Assembly: GCA_964030785.1 (NCBI GenBank)
Contig: OZ034967.1
Location: forward strand, 57,842,665 to 57,906,664
DNA: 64,000 nt
Direction: 5' to 3'
Origin: Siderastrea siderea
Lineage: Eukaryota; Cnidaria; Anthozoa; Scleractinia; Rhizangiidae
In this document: piece by piece, positions 42,901 to 55,632 of the stretch
How positions within the stretch are numbered: position 1 is the stretch's first letter
How the letters are laid out: each line of letters opens with the position of its first letter
The notes under the pieces: model-generated
What the model saw: the letters and a program-made list of their open reading frames with translations, nothing else
Told to the model about the DNA's origin: nothing
The model's database searches: none
Program-made: the position numbers and the translations under genes

Positions 42901-45504
42901 GACCCAAACAGTAACTTGTCAACACCACAGGACATGCATCTCCCATCACTGCCAGTCACAGTCACACCAATGATTAAACCATCTGGTGAAAGAGTTGAGG
43001 CACTAACAAGCTTCTCCCCAGAGCCAGGGTCTCCTGATTTACCAGCACCACCCATCATGGGTACCCCAGGGCTCAAGGCATTTAATCCTACTGGGGTGGA
43101 GTCCCCCGAGCCAGTTGAGACGTCATTCTGTTTGGATAGTCTGCCATCTCCACCTGACATCACATCCGTTCAGATACTGACACCAGGTGCGTAAATCCAA
43201 AGGCTGTTATGATAAGCCTAGCGACATCTGTCTCTGGCTCATTTAGGCCTGGATTCTACCTTCAAGTGTAAGGGTGACTTCATTTTTAAGAAGAGAAAAA
43301 GTATCTTTTAACCTTAAATTCCAATAATTTCCATTAGTTTGCATTAATCTGGCAATGGGATGGTCGGCAGTAGCTAAGTGGTTCTGAAAAATTACTAAGG
43401 TGCTTGAATTAAAATGTGTATAGAAACGAACTTAGTGCTGATTAAAAGGGAAAAAACAGTCACTGACACAACAGGAAGTATGACACACAGTTGTTAAAAG
43501 CCCCAAAGGAGCTAGCACGCAAAATTTCGAGACCCAAGGTAATGCAAGCACCACGCCAAGTTGCATTGCATCTCCTTAAAAATTTGCACGTGGATGTGTA
43601 TTTCGCCTGCTCCGCAATCGCCATCGCAAAATTAGAGACTACTCGCAGTCTAGAGTAATTTTGGCTAATTCAGACTCTTGTTTGTTAGGAATAGACTAAT
43701 GTTCCTACCTATTTTGCAGTTCCAAGGAACACAATTTTCACAGATTTTGTTTAATAATATTAAACAATAATTATAAAACTTTATATAGCACCAAATCCAC
43801 TTATTGGCCAATGGTGCTTTACAATAATAATTATTACAAAAAATGTTAAACAGAGTAAAACGCAAGTCAAAAAAGCTATTTAAGAAAACTGGGGAATTAA
43901 AAATATTAAAAAGTTTACAAGTTAAAAAACTTTAACCCTTGACCTTAGTCTTATAAAGACAAGTTTTAAACCATTTCTTAAAAATTCTGATGGAGTCACT
44001 AAATCTTAAGTCTAGTGGATGGGAGAGTGTTCCAGAGTTTTGGCACTGCAATGCAGCAAAAGCTCACTCCTCATAATTTTCCAAACAAGCTGTCAGGGTA
44101 GCCAAAAGCCGTTGGGATGATGATTGTAGCATACATGACAGAGTATTGTACTGGAGAATGTTTTACTAGCGTATTGCGGTAAGTTCTTGATGTAGTGAGC
44201 TGCTACACCATTGAGAGCTTTGAAAACTAGTAAGAGGATCTGATAAATTATACGATTTAACTATAGATGATGTCATAGTGCCTCCTGTACAAACAAACAG
44301 TAGCCACGCTCAGCACATGTTTGTTCAGCCACTGAATGAACAAGAGTACAGCACTTTACCAGTTTACGTGGCCAACCAGTTCAGTATGGAGTGCATTAAT
44401 CAGCACCTTCACACAATAAACACATTCGTGTTGAGCAACAGCAAAGGTAAGTAGCATGTAAAATTACTGTCGGTGATTAATTTTGTGAAAGTCATGCTTC
44501 CTCAATCTATATCAAGAGAGTTGAATGTCAGATTAGGGTGGCATGTGATCACTGTAAAAATTATAAACCCTCACTGTGGGCACAACGTAAAGCACTACAT
44601 GTGAACAACAGTGACTGATATTCGGTTGTGACTCATTAAACCTCTACGCTCTGGCATCATTATACAAATTCCCCTTACTGGTCTCAAGACATTTCATTGA
44701 GTACTAATTAGGAGAACTTATTTAAACATCAAAACAATTCATCTTTGACCAGTGATTATTTCCCCAATTCTCATGACCTTCATGTGTTGTAATGCACTGA
44801 TAGAATGAGGAGAAATTAGATAATGATCAATGTTGGGGCTTATAGGGTTAAGAGAGGCAACAAGTGACAGGTACACTTGTTGCATCCCACTTCCCTCCCT
44901 TCCTTCCCACTTCCCAATTCCCTTCCTTGCATCCAACCTAAGTTATCGCCCCAAAAAATCAGTCAATAAATACTGACTGTATACAACTGAAGTATTACCT
45001 AACTGTGTAAATTATAATCTGCACCAATCAAGCTTCTCACTAACTCTAACCAAATGACATTTCCTGACTTTGCTTTATTGCTACGGAGGAACTTTCCACT
45101 AACTTAATATTGAAAATTATCCAGGCTACCGTTTGAGTCATTGAGTTTTACTGCAGTTTCAATTCACTTGTGGGATCTTCTCTTCAATCTACAAATATAA
45201 TACAATCATGCATATGGCCATCTCTGACTCAAATGTTTATACCAACTTTATTGCACACCTTCTTTATCTCACGTAAGGCTGTTTGCTTGTCCAAGTAAGA
45301 AACTTCCCTTCAGTTCTTGAGATTTTTTTTGCCTTTATTTCAGATCACCTTGAGCCTACAATACTCGAGCAGGATCTCAGAGATCTTCTTGGATTAGGAG
45401 CAGCTACAAAGGCATTCATGTTGGCCTTATTGAAGACTGGGAGGCTAAAATTAGCTGGGAAGAGCATTTATCTTGTTGAACTCTGCATAAAACACTCCAA
45501 GTAA
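39947..45504 (+). CDS. SKA3: Spindle and kinetochore-associated protein 3
   Basis: Exons 39947-40117, 40863-41013, 41630-41693, 41949-42100, 42701-43186, 44267-44446 and 45344-45504, all GT-AG and in phase, give 454 residues. The N-terminus matches SKA3: FFGRLRKLAVNVDKE (human CGKLRSLASTLD) and, closing the helical region, LEKYGYTRPK (human FQKYGYSPR). SKA3 with SKA1 and SKA2 forms a microtubule-tracking complex recruited to NDC80 after CDK1 phosphorylation. The middle exon (42701-43186) fits that: it has about 14 Ser-Pro/Thr-Pro sites, with TPMIK twice. The C-terminal two exons form a compact domain (EYSTLPVYVANQFSMECIN, then LRDLLGLGAATKAFMLALLK), perhaps a winged helix, which I do not recall in human SKA3. 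Start chosen at the ATG opening the conserved helix. Confidence 0.85.
40399..40701. mobile_element. Harbinger-type hairpin MITE in SKA3 intron 1
   Basis: Long inverted arms, from AGCCGCGGCCACACGAGC to GCTCGTGTAGCCGCGGCT, flanked by TAA at 40396-40398 and 40702-40704. The 303-bp element has GCGATTTTT-rich arms and no coding capacity. Confidence 0.75.
43740..44262. repeat. Interspersed repeat copy in the last-but-one SKA3 intron region
   Basis: The segment starts with ATATAGCACCAAATCCACTT and GGCCAATGGTGCTTTACA and continues with GAGAGTGTTCCAGAGTTTTG. It resembles 2500-2720 (GGGAAGAGCATGCCAGAGAC) and 7700-7810 (GGCTACTCCAAAGAACAGCC) in general layout. I take these as diverged copies of one dispersed family, from memory of cnidarian DNA rather than from an alignment. 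Confidence 0.35.
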
Positions 45505-46094
45505 TAAACATTTGCATTTAAAAAGTATTAACCTGGATGAGGAGTTCCACCACTGAAAGTTGTTTTGAAGAGATTTTTCTTTTCTGAATAGAGAGCCCCA
45601 GGTTCAAAATAATGAAGTTCCAAATACAGTAAATTATCTCTAAAAGAACCTTGGTATGTTTCCCATGTCGGGAGAAAACAAAGGGCACGAGTCAGAACAG
45701 AGCCTAAAGTCATCCTGAAAATTATTATGCCAGGTCTAGAATATTGTTTTTTTTTCTTCCATGCTGCACAATTGTCTAAGAAGATACACCTGTAGTGAAA
45801 AAGTGTGAAAACTTTACATACCCATACATGTTTTTACCACATTTGTAAATAGCATGCAAACAATGAAGTTGAAGACTTCACCAATAAACCTGGATACTCA
45901 GCTAGGGAACATTGGTTCAAAGTTCACTCTCATGGGAAATAAAGTGGCGGATTTTGACCGAGTTTGTTATTTCCGTGATCTGTTTATATCGTTGCAGTGT
46001 AAAACGCATTGAAGAGAACCGAGTAACACTGTCTGTTTTGTGAGGCTATATTATATTTATTTCAAGGTGTATTGAAGACTTTCAACATTCTCAG
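45505..46094. other. Convergent intergenic spacer SKA3 / RPF2
   Basis: 590 bp between the two stop codons, so the genes' 3' UTRs face each other. AATAAACATTT directly after the SKA3 stop (45504) may be its polyadenylation signal. No other gene seen. Confidence 0.5.
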
Positions 46095-49000
46095 TTACTT
46101 CTTTTTTTTAACTCTGTTTGTCTGTTGTGTCTCTGTTGAGCCTAGTTTTCGTTTGAGTCCCTTCATTTTCCTTGTTTGTAGTTTGGTGTAGTCCTGTCGT
46201 TTCATGTGAACTTGTCCTTCCTTGGTTCCAAATGCATCATATGATACGTTCTTCACTTTCTTGGGCTACAAAGAGAAAAAATTGCTTCAAAATAAATACT
46301 AGGTAACCAAGGTCTTGCCATAAAAAGCAGACCTCTGTAAATGACACAAGATTTACTCAACATTCCAAGACGATTCCATGCAATTCCATCCTTTGTTTTG
46401 AGAACAAACCAAGTGAACGAACAAATGAACGAATGCGGCTCATTCATCAAAAAATGTTTATCCTGGTGGGTGAGAATTTGGAACTTGCAAATTTAAAAAA
46501 ATGATGTGACATCAATAATACCAAATTAATTTAAATAACACTGTATAGGTAAACGGTGAGAATTAATGCACAGCATTTAAATAATTAATATCTATTTAAG
46601 CCTATCTCACAAGCATGTCAGCCTGTTTAATAGTCTGTGTTCTATCCCTAACAAACAGGATTTGAGTAATGTTACTTTTATTAATCATTCAGACTGACCA
46701 ATTTCATACTTGGTTACATCACTTTCAAATAATTGTAATAATTGTTGTTTAAATAACTGGCCCTATTCGGGTATTTAAAACTTTGAATGTTGCAGTTTTC
46801 GAAGCAGAACTCCACTCTTTACCATCTGTACTATGTAAAACACTGAAGCTTCTATTCAAACTACAAATTAAAATGATTCTTCCTAAAAACCCAATTTAAC
46901 ACGACGTTATTACCTTCACCACCCGCGGCACCTTAGTAGCGGCTTTCATTAAATCGTCTGAGGCAAGATGTGTTCTTCTCATGATTAAGTCTAAAGATGG
47001 CCCCATTTCTTCAACCTCAACTCTTGGTGTTCGACTTCCGGATTTCTTTAGTAATACTCTAAAATAACACAATCATTTCATTTCTTTAGTCCGACTCCTG
47101 GGACCAAAACATCAATTTTCTCATCAGACTGCAACAAATTTCCCCTACTTTATGTTCTTAGTTATAAGTTAGAGCAAGATGAGTTAGACAGTGGAGCCAA
47201 TATCCTCAGCTGACCTTTTTTCCCTGTATTCTAGTTTACATTAACGTACTTCTAGTTCAACTTACCAGTGTCATGATAACTAGTTTAACTTACCAGTCTA
47301 ATCTGACAAATCTGTGGATTCGGTAGGGCACAATAAATGACTCTTTTGCCTCAAACAAGACATTGCTTGGTATTGACTCTACTTTGATTATCAACTGAAG
47401 GTTATTTTTTAGCTATCAAGTAACAAAGTTCTAACAAGAATTTCTAAACATTTTATTTCTTTTGGTGTACAGTCTGGTTATTTCATGTAGGTCTGTATTT
47501 AGTTTTTCATATGGAGGATTAATTTAATTTGACGAATTTGCCACTGTTAGAGCCATTATTATGCCTTGCAACTCAAGTGGAGCATAAATAAAGATTTCTT
47601 TTGTTTTAAGGCAAACTAAATAAATGAAGTATTGCTCTTTTGTATCAGTCGCTTGCATTTCCAGGCAAACCAATGGCTGTAACCACAAGTTAACTATTCA
47701 ATATTAAGGCTTCAGACAAACAAATACATAAGGAAACTATTAAAAAAAAACAATGTCTGTGAACATTACCTGTAGCTTCTCAGATAAATCTTTCCATCTA
47801 CAGCAGTAAACTGGAGGATGTGTTCTAATCCCTGTAACCTGACTTTTTCAATCACCGGGCCTCTATAAAAATCTGAAACAAAAGAAAAAACAGAAATTAC
47901 TTAATGTTTTGAGTATGCTATGTACTAACAAATTATAGGCTGCCAGTGACCTGCGATCATGCCCTACTTTTCTTTCTTGCAGTAAACCATTACCTAGATT
48001 GATTCATGAAACACACAGAAAAAAATATGAACGTGGCAGCACTGGTTTCATCAGAAGTTAGCTACTGGCAGGCATTGAGGTCTATTAGAGCTCAAGCAGC
48101 CATCTTCTTTGTTTACTAGATTTTCACTTAAATGATTCAGGAAATTTTCTCACATAAAGAAGACATTAGACCTATGTTTTTACTTTGGCTACAATTGGCT
48201 CCAAAAGCAGTTATGAGACACTCTCATGTGCACAAAATAATTATTTCACCTTGAGCACACATTGGCTCTCCCTGTACCCCTCCTCCTCCTCAAATTGGGG
48301 CGGGGTGGGGGGGTGTGCAAGTAAAAAGGGAAATGTGCAGTTGTACTGTTTGTCCACAGTGGGTTCTATCCCGGGGGGGGGGGGGGGGGGCAGGGGGCTC
48401 AGTAACAGTGTCTCAACAATTTTGCAACTAACTACTGGAGTTCTCGCATCATCTTCAAAAGTTATTCAAACCACTGAGAGAAAGCCTGCTTTATAACACT
48501 GCCCACAGTTGGGCCTGATTGAAGGTTTTGTCATCAGTTACAGTAAAAAGTACAGTACAGTAAAAAGAAATAGGCCCAACTGCTGCGTGTTACATCAGTC
48601 TACTTGCCGTAGAGATTAGGTGCTGTATATGCAATAAACACACCTATGAAAATATTCTTTAGTCTTTTGTACGCTGCATCATTTTCAAATTCTTGACCAG
48701 AAAATAACAAACAAGGTTTTGTACCAACTGCACACTTGAGTGTCTGCAAGACAAAAAAGGATTGTTCTAATGTAACCCAGACTAAGCATACCTTTCAGAA
48801 TAAGAAATGGAAGCCGGATTTTCTTTCACAACATCAAAAAAGTTAATAACCTGGAGCAAAAACTTACTGTTCTAGTGACACAACTAAAAATGTCAAAATC
48901 AACAATGGACATTTCAAATGAGACTACAGTTTTCATGAATGACTACAACGTTACAAAATACTAAATAATGCAATCCATTGATGGTCACTGAAAAATATTC

Positions 49001-52000
49001 TTACACGTAAAGTGAAACACGCTGAGTATTTTGACCATAAGTGTTTGTTAAAACACAACATTGTCTGGTTAGATATTGTAGCTTGAAGTTAAAAATAGTT
49101 CAACAACTCTATAATTAAGCACAGTAACATAATCTCCCAGCATTCTTGTAACATTTAAGTATGCATTCTGTTGGGCAAACCCTTTGACTGCAAGGACAAA
49201 AGTGTCAGACAATCATGTCAACAGAACTGTTCTACCCAGCACTGTGTGAAATGTTGTTGAATTAAAAAAAGTTGAAGGCCTAGGCCACCCTGTTGAAAGA
49301 TGATTGATGATGAAGAATAATGCTCAATTGCCACCCAATTTTTTATCCAGCATGTTTCAACAATTCTTTTGTTCTTAGGTGTGAACAACAATGTTGAATT
49401 TGTTTGGTCAACACATGCAAGAATGCTGAACACATCCACTTATAATTATACAGGAAACATTAATTTAGCATAAATATTCAAGAACATTCAAACAGGATGG
49501 TCAAATGCATTCAACAAGTTGAATTTAACAATGTTGAGCAATGTTGAATGAAGATGTCAAACTCATTTGGCCAGCTCATGAATGTAGAGGATAGTAAGGT
49601 TGCTGCTGTGAAGTGAAACACTAAAACAAGTTGATAAGGTAAAATTGTCCCCTACATAGAAAGTCAAAAGCTGTCATTGCTGGTGTTAGCCCCTTGTCAG
49701 TGCAAATCAAAGAATAAAATAATAAACTTGTGGTTGTATGCAGATTATATTATGTAAAATGAAAAACAAGAACATGTTAGTAGAACAAAAGGTGCTTTAC
49801 TTCACTCTCTGATTGGTTGAAAAAAATAACGCCACTTTCTCAACCAATCACAAGTAAAACCAAAACCAATCGTGACTAGCTCGCACGCATTTTCCTACTC
49901 TTGTCATGAACGTATTTGCTTCGATTTCTAAATGGTTCATTTCGTTTTTTGTTCCAATTGCTTTGGTCTTGGTTTTACGATACTCATTTGAAAACCACTC
50001 TAAGAGTGCTGTTTTTCATTCAACATTGTGATGGGTATCCAGTGCTTTCAATAAGCACCGACAGCCGATGAAAAGCGTCCGCTATTTCGCTCAGGAAAGT
50101 CGGCTACTTTTTGCCCTAAATTAAAGTAATTAAAGGAAGATTGTTTCAAACCTCTAGTTGATACAGTCGGTTACTCTATTCAAACCAGCTGCCTACTTCA
50201 AATTTTATTGAAACCCCTGGGTATCATCAAAGTTGTAGAACAATGTAGAATGCTGTTGAATCTGTCTGACTGAGGCCTATCCACCACGTTACCTTAACAT
50301 CCTTCATTGATGTAAATCTATCAATTCCTAACTCAAACATGTCCAAGATATGGCCATCAAAGCAGCGACCTGCATAGCAAGTTAAAGAAACTTTTAAATA
50401 CCATAATACACCAGTAAATCAAGTGTTTTAATAAATTCATTTCAAATATTATTAAACAAAGGCATGGCATACCTATGACCAGATTGTGTGGTCTTTTTTT
50501 GGAATGTGAACCAAACAGAAACAACGAAGCATCATTTCTGACACTGAAGAATTCCTGAAATAATGAATAATTGATAATTAGCCTGCAATCATTAATAAAC
50601 CCTTTGTTTCCAACAGTAAGTACATACAATTTAACAACAAAAACCTAAATACAGTTTCATTACTGTATGACATTTTTTCATTATGATATTAATTTTCTCT
50701 CAAACAACACATTAATATTGATGTTTCTGAATCTGATGGAATTCACCCTAGCGGTATACTGGGCATTCCTCACAAATAAACCTACATGTAGCAGACAGCC
50801 TTAATTGCACAAGGTCATGGGTTTGACCCCAGCTTTTAAGCCCCAATAGTGACCAGTGACTAACTTTTCTCTATACAATATCACCACAAAGTCAAACACA
50901 CATGTTGTAAGAAAGAAGGAAATGATCACCAAAGGTAAAATGTCATAAAAAAGGTGGTTATTGTTCATCGTGGTAAATACAATTAATAAAAGTGTAAATC
51001 GTTTGTCTCATGAAGTGGTCACTTGTCAATGAGTTGTAGATTGCTTGTAAAATTAATGTTCTGATAAAATGCTGGTAAATGTTGTCATGTTTAAACACTC
51101 TTCCAACTTGTGCCATAGTGAATTCATTGAGACCAGTAATGACAATATGCATGTTGATACAGGGGTGTAATTTGCTTTGAAGTCCCATGTTCATGGCAAA
51201 CTGAATACAGTGTAGTTATTACAAGACCAGGATTGACAGTTTTCAGGTTGCCTTTATCAACACCGATCCTTACAGAATGCAGGAGGTAGTTTACTTTTTA
51301 ACCTAGTGAAATGCCTGGGCGGTACTGAATAAAGCTTTATACAGGGAGGCTCTGCCCAAAGGCTCACTCCCTTACAGTTAAATTAACATGTTACTTTTAA
51401 CAAAATGGCACCCCTTTAGAGAAAAATTGTCCCCCAGTTTTATACCTCAAGGATAAGCCAAAACAATAAAATTCCCTATGATCACCACATTTTACCCAGA
51501 ATTCAGTCACTCTGGTTCAGTTGCTCAAAGGCTCCAAGGTTTTACGTGTTTCGCATTGTTATTTTTGCCAGAATTTGGCACCCTTTTATACACTTAGCTT
51601 TAGCTGCCATTTCTTTCACTTTGCAGTGGATTTTGTGACCCTTTCATATACTACAATGACAATTTTCCCTACCCTTTTGTATACTGCAAGCTTAAAAAAG
51701 CACCCTTTTTGGGCAGAGTCCCTTCATATAGCCCACTGTAGCAATATAGGAGGTATCTTCCCCCCTCCACCCACTCCGGGGTGAGATGACGTAGCTCACT
51801 AAAACTGTTAGTGGGTATAGCACCTGACCAGTGTGCAAAAGGGCACAAGTTGTACTCCCATCAGAGACTAAATATTTTTCTTTGCCATCCGATGAGTGCA
51901 CAACTTCTCAAGGGGTTCTGTAACCTACGGTATTTTAGTGAAACTTAAGCTAAAAGCTGTAATGGAATTGCAGGAAACCTAAACATAATGGTTCAATTTT

Positions 52001-53703
52001 GTTTCAAATTACTCTACTAGTTTTCTGATATTAGAAAATGAATGTGTTTGGCAGCAGATGGCTATGATGGAAATGGATTATAAGGCCTCGGTCAAATGTT
52101 GAACTTTACATGTGCCAAACCTAATGCAAATCAGCAAAAACAATAGCTCTTGCTCATCTGCATTTAGCTTCAGCACATGTAAAGTTCGATGTTTTACCTA
52201 GGCTTAATTTGAAGAAATTGGACCAATTTTTTCAAGTTCTTCCATTGTGTCTTGGAAAAATCACTTGATATCTTCCTCTTGATATTCTAGAAGCATTTAC
52301 CGTAAAGTTCTGAAAGTAACGACCCTCGTTAATTTCAGATTTAGCAGCCTTTTCCTATTGCTACTTTTGGAGGGTTGCTTCTTTCAGGGGGTCCCTACTT
52401 TCGGGTAGCTAAAACGTGTACCGTACATGGGCCATTCGAGAAAAAGGTGATTATCCCTATTACGTATGCAAAGAGTATTCAGAGATGAAAGGAATACTTT
52501 TAAAACAAATGTAATCTACTTTAAGAGTTTTGTATTACCCTTTGAATAGGAATGTCAAAGATCGTTATAATCATCCAATATAAACCTCGGATTTGGTATA
52601 GCTTGTTATAACCATCATTTCCATTATTTCTTGCTTAAAAGGGAAATTACTTTTGAGGTCGCTACTTTTGAAGGATCGTTAAATTTGGGGGGGGGGGTCG
52701 CTACTTTTGGGATTTGCTAACACCTGTGAAATTTAATCGCTACTTTCGGAGGGTCGCTACTTTCGGGGGATCGTTACTTTTGGAAACTTTACGGTAGTGT
52801 ATGAGAAATTATTGACATCCCTGAAAAATAAATTATTTAAATTTTGCATCTGATACTAATCAGAACCCTTTGCGGCAAGTTAAGTTCCCTTATATACTTA
52901 CAAGTGAAGTATGATCCTCAAAGGGCCTCATGATATTTTTCCTGCATTCAAAGATATTTTTATCAGTATATTGCTGTGTCAGTAGTAAATTATCTGGCTC
53001 TACCACTTGAGTTGGTATGCAAAGGTTGCAATTTAGAAAAAATACTTCTGACAAATGTATACTGCTGTTTGCAACATTACTATTATAATAGTAGCTTACC
53101 TTTGAAACATGACTGAATTAGGCTTTTTAAGTTGACACTAAAAAGGAAAAGGCCTTGAATCAGAAATTACATAATAATGAGTAAGATAAGGTTACCTTGA
53201 CTTAATCAAGCGCTGGATCGCGGAATACAAACATGAAAGTACTAGAATTCTAGTTCACTTGGAAGGATTTCCTTTGGTTCCCTGACCGTGTAGCTGGCCA
53301 TACAATTAATGCAGCGGCTACCAAGAGCTGAGGGCTACTCTAGCTGTAGTTTAACAAGGCCAGGGTAATTGTTTTTCAATACGCTTCGTCCAACGTTCAA
53401 TTTAGACTTCGGTTCACATGAACACTTACAAGGTCCTTCATGGCTTGAGTCACCAATTCGCTAGTCCTGCCGCCCCGTATAAACAGTGCATTTTTTGTAT
53501 TTTCAACATTCTTCGGAGCACGTTGCTCTAAAGCACGTTTTCCACGCTGTGTTTTAGGACGTCTGATCAGAAAAGGATAAAATAAAATGCAAGGTAGCAT
53601 AAAGAGTCAACTTGGCAGCTAATATTAAATAAAAAGAAAAACAAATTCAACGAAAAAAAGCATCAAAAGTAAAATTCTCTTACACAACTCCCAGGGCCGC
53701 CAT
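46095..53703 (-). CDS. RPF2: Ribosome production factor 2 homolog (Brix domain)
   Basis: Minus-strand exons 53684-53703, 53430-53562, 53100-53137, 52902-52941, 50473-50554, 50293-50369, 48644-48743, 47770-47872, 46914-47058 and 46095-46265 join in phase to 302 residues (human 306). Matches to human RPF2 run throughout: VVRPKTQRGKR, KNALFIRGG, LKKPNSVMF, KNIMRPFEDHTSLEFF, FLFGSHSKKRPHNLVIG, DMFELGID, KPCLLFSGQEFE, DFYRGPVI, LLKKSGSRTPRVEVEEMGPSLDL, RRTHLASDDL and QTRKMKGLK. RPF2 works with RRS1 to load 5S RNP into pre-60S particles in the nucleolus. The first exon codes only six and two-thirds residues (MAALGVV). Its donor was placed at GT|GTAAGA so that the frame joins. Confidence 0.95.
49793..50003. 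mobile_element. MITE, copy B of the 33.9-kb family
   Basis: The right part ACTCATTTGAAAACCACTCT and the interior AACCAATC, ACCAAAACCAA and TTGCTTTGGT match the element at 33898-34195 read in the opposite direction. It is shorter and lacks a clean left end. It lies in an RPF2 intron. Confidence 0.6.
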
Positions 53704-53775
53704 CTTGGCCATTCCACCCTAGAAAGATCTGGTAACTAGTGTCTATAAGACATCCCAGAATGCACAGCTAACATC
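53695..53775. promoter_or_regulatory. RPF2 core promoter motifs
   Basis: The RPF2 start codon is embedded in CAAGATGGCGGCC, a full YY1-type site. Upstream, at 53753-53766, ATCCCAGAATGCAC fits the ZNF143/SBF core (CCCAGAATGCA). Both are frequent in TATA-less promoters of housekeeping genes. Function is inferred from motif match. Confidence 0.45.
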
Positions 53776-54181
53776 GTTCCCAGGGTCTTTTGGGGGAAGC
53801 ACAGGCATCCCAAGCTTAGTGTGAGGGTCCGCGTGTTGAAATGGCTGCAAATACAGTGGAATTCCGATTTTTCGAATACTCGATTATTCGAAACTCCCGA
53901 TTCTTCGAACCAAAAGTCGTTTCCCTTGGATTTGCTTCAGTCAAACGCTGTAGTTTTATCCCCGATTTTTCGAAACTCCCGATATTTGCGATATTTCGAA
54001 CTATTTCTTTCTTCCTTTGAAAAATTTACATTCGATTTCTCGAACTTTGAAAACTCTGGAACCAAGCTGAAAACCGGTTTAAGCCACATACACACCTGAA
54101 TGCAATTAACAAGTTCTGGAGAAGGTGTTTTCATGGACTTTTTATTACAAAGCAAGTGACAAATCTGTCATTGAAGTCAAA

Positions 54182-55632
54182 AGAGGGTCTCAATGGGGTT
54201 AACCGTTAAACTGCATGACCACTTTGGCACCCTATATGACAGTTTTGGTATAACATGTATAGGTGTTACCTCTCAGCCAATTATACCGGAACAGGTCAGT
54301 CAGAATGTGAAGAAGGTACACGAGTACATCAAATCTACTCAGTGTGAGGAAAGTAAAGCAACGAATGGCCCTCAAGGAACTGTGTCTCAAAAGACACAAA
54401 ATTCAGTCGAGCTTCAGACTGAATGGTGTCAACAACTGTTAACAGTGAGTACAAAGATAACATTGATTGGCAAACTTTACTTACGACACAAGTAGAGAAC
54501 CTGCACGCGGTATCTCATTTTAAACATGAGACATTTAACGCCCTTGAATATGCCACAGACTTGGCACCATATCAAAGGAATCTATTAAGCGAATAACCAA
54601 ATGGGGAGCGAAATACTATACCCGCCCATCTTCATACTACCCAGTGCTACAGACAAGTATGTCATTCAGGGATGCAAAATTCATGACTCCACTTCCTTGT
54701 GAGACGCTTTCCAAAAAGGATGAAGAGACCATGAAGGAATAGTTGGAGAATTACCGTCCCATGAGGCAAAGAACGGTGAGGAGCGAGACGACGAAAGATA
54801 AGGCAGGAGCTTTACCTCCGGCAGTGTACGCAAAACAGAAACCTGATGCTGTTGCAAGGGTACGATTTCGAGCTGACCAGGACGACCAATCGTCCCCTGC
54901 CTTCTCTGAGATCCGCTCTGTTGTCGCTGATGTGTCATTAAGTTTCGTAAGCAACACCAACATTCCGCAAGTCACGCTCGCATCCGCTGCTAATTTCAAC
55001 CAGATGGAGGAGGACGAAAGCGATTCCGAGGACAGCGATAGTGACAGAGAGCTTGATACGGAGGAACTGATCATTAGCAAGCCAATGATAACAAGGTGTG
55101 GAAGACAAGCCAAGGTGTGGACACGGTTTGATGTGTGAGTGCAAAAAGGCAAGTAAGTCAAGTGACCTCGTGAATGTTATTGAAGCGCTGTAAGCCAGTT
55201 AGCAAGGTTGCTATTTTAACCGTCTTAACAGACATATATCTCATACAATTGACTGACTACTTTTGATGTAGGTTATTTGTATAGCATCGTCGTTCCTTGT
55301 TTACCGTACATGCTGTTTCACATACCTTATATTTCTATAGGTATAGTAATATTACTACTGTAGTAGTATGCTATATATGTCCATTACAATTCTTACAACA
55401 CCGTAATTACTTTGTTTATATATTTTTTTTGCCGGCATTGACCTAAGGAGTAAACGACCGGTCGTCAATGTGTTTTACAATAATGAAAATTAATTATTAA
55501 CTTTTTTAAAACAATGGAAATTAATTTTTAACATTTCTGTTAACCGTAACGGAAAGAAATTAACCATTTGCCGTAAAATGGCCAAAATTTTAACCGTTAA
55601 TCGTAAAAGCCATCACCCCATTGAGACCCTCT
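54182..55632. mobile_element. 1.45-kb element nested inside the pogo-like element
   Basis: Its borders are the inverted repeats AGAGGGTCTCAATGGGGT and ACCCCATTGAGACCCTCT-type sequence. Just inside are TTAACCGTTAA and TTAACCGTTAATCG. The homologous copy at 38.2-38.98 kb lacks it, which gives an in-window empty site. It carries two ORF remnants. The superfamily is not recognised, and the target duplication is ambiguous. Confidence 0.7.
54193..55138 (+). pseudogene. ORF remnants inside the nested element
   Basis: The first piece (54193 to about 54445, MGLTVKLHDHFGTLY...) ends at a plausible donor TTAACA|GTGAGT. A second coding piece runs from about 54600 (WGAKYYTRPSSYYPVLQ) through an in-frame TAG at 54740-54742 to 55138 (MITRCGRQAKVWTRFDV). 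It has an acidic Asp/Ser/Glu stretch just before its end. It is broken by the stop and is probably the decayed tail of a transposon or captured host protein. I cannot assign the family. Confidence 0.45.

Noticed and set aside
42687..43163. Minus-strand ORF of 158 residues
   Set aside because: Shadow of the Pro/Thr-rich SKA3 exon on the plus strand, which has correct acceptor and donor and matching phase.
53837..53853. ATGGCTGCAAATACAG as first exon of a gene divergent from RPF2
   Set aside because: The sequence runs straight into the pogo-like terminus (CAGTGG) with no donor, and nothing downstream continues it.
54751..55161. Minus-strand Ser/Leu-rich ORF of 136 residues
   Set aside because: Antisense to the acidic Asp/Ser/Glu stretch of the remnant ORF on the plus strand. 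The Ser runs are a by-product of that composition.
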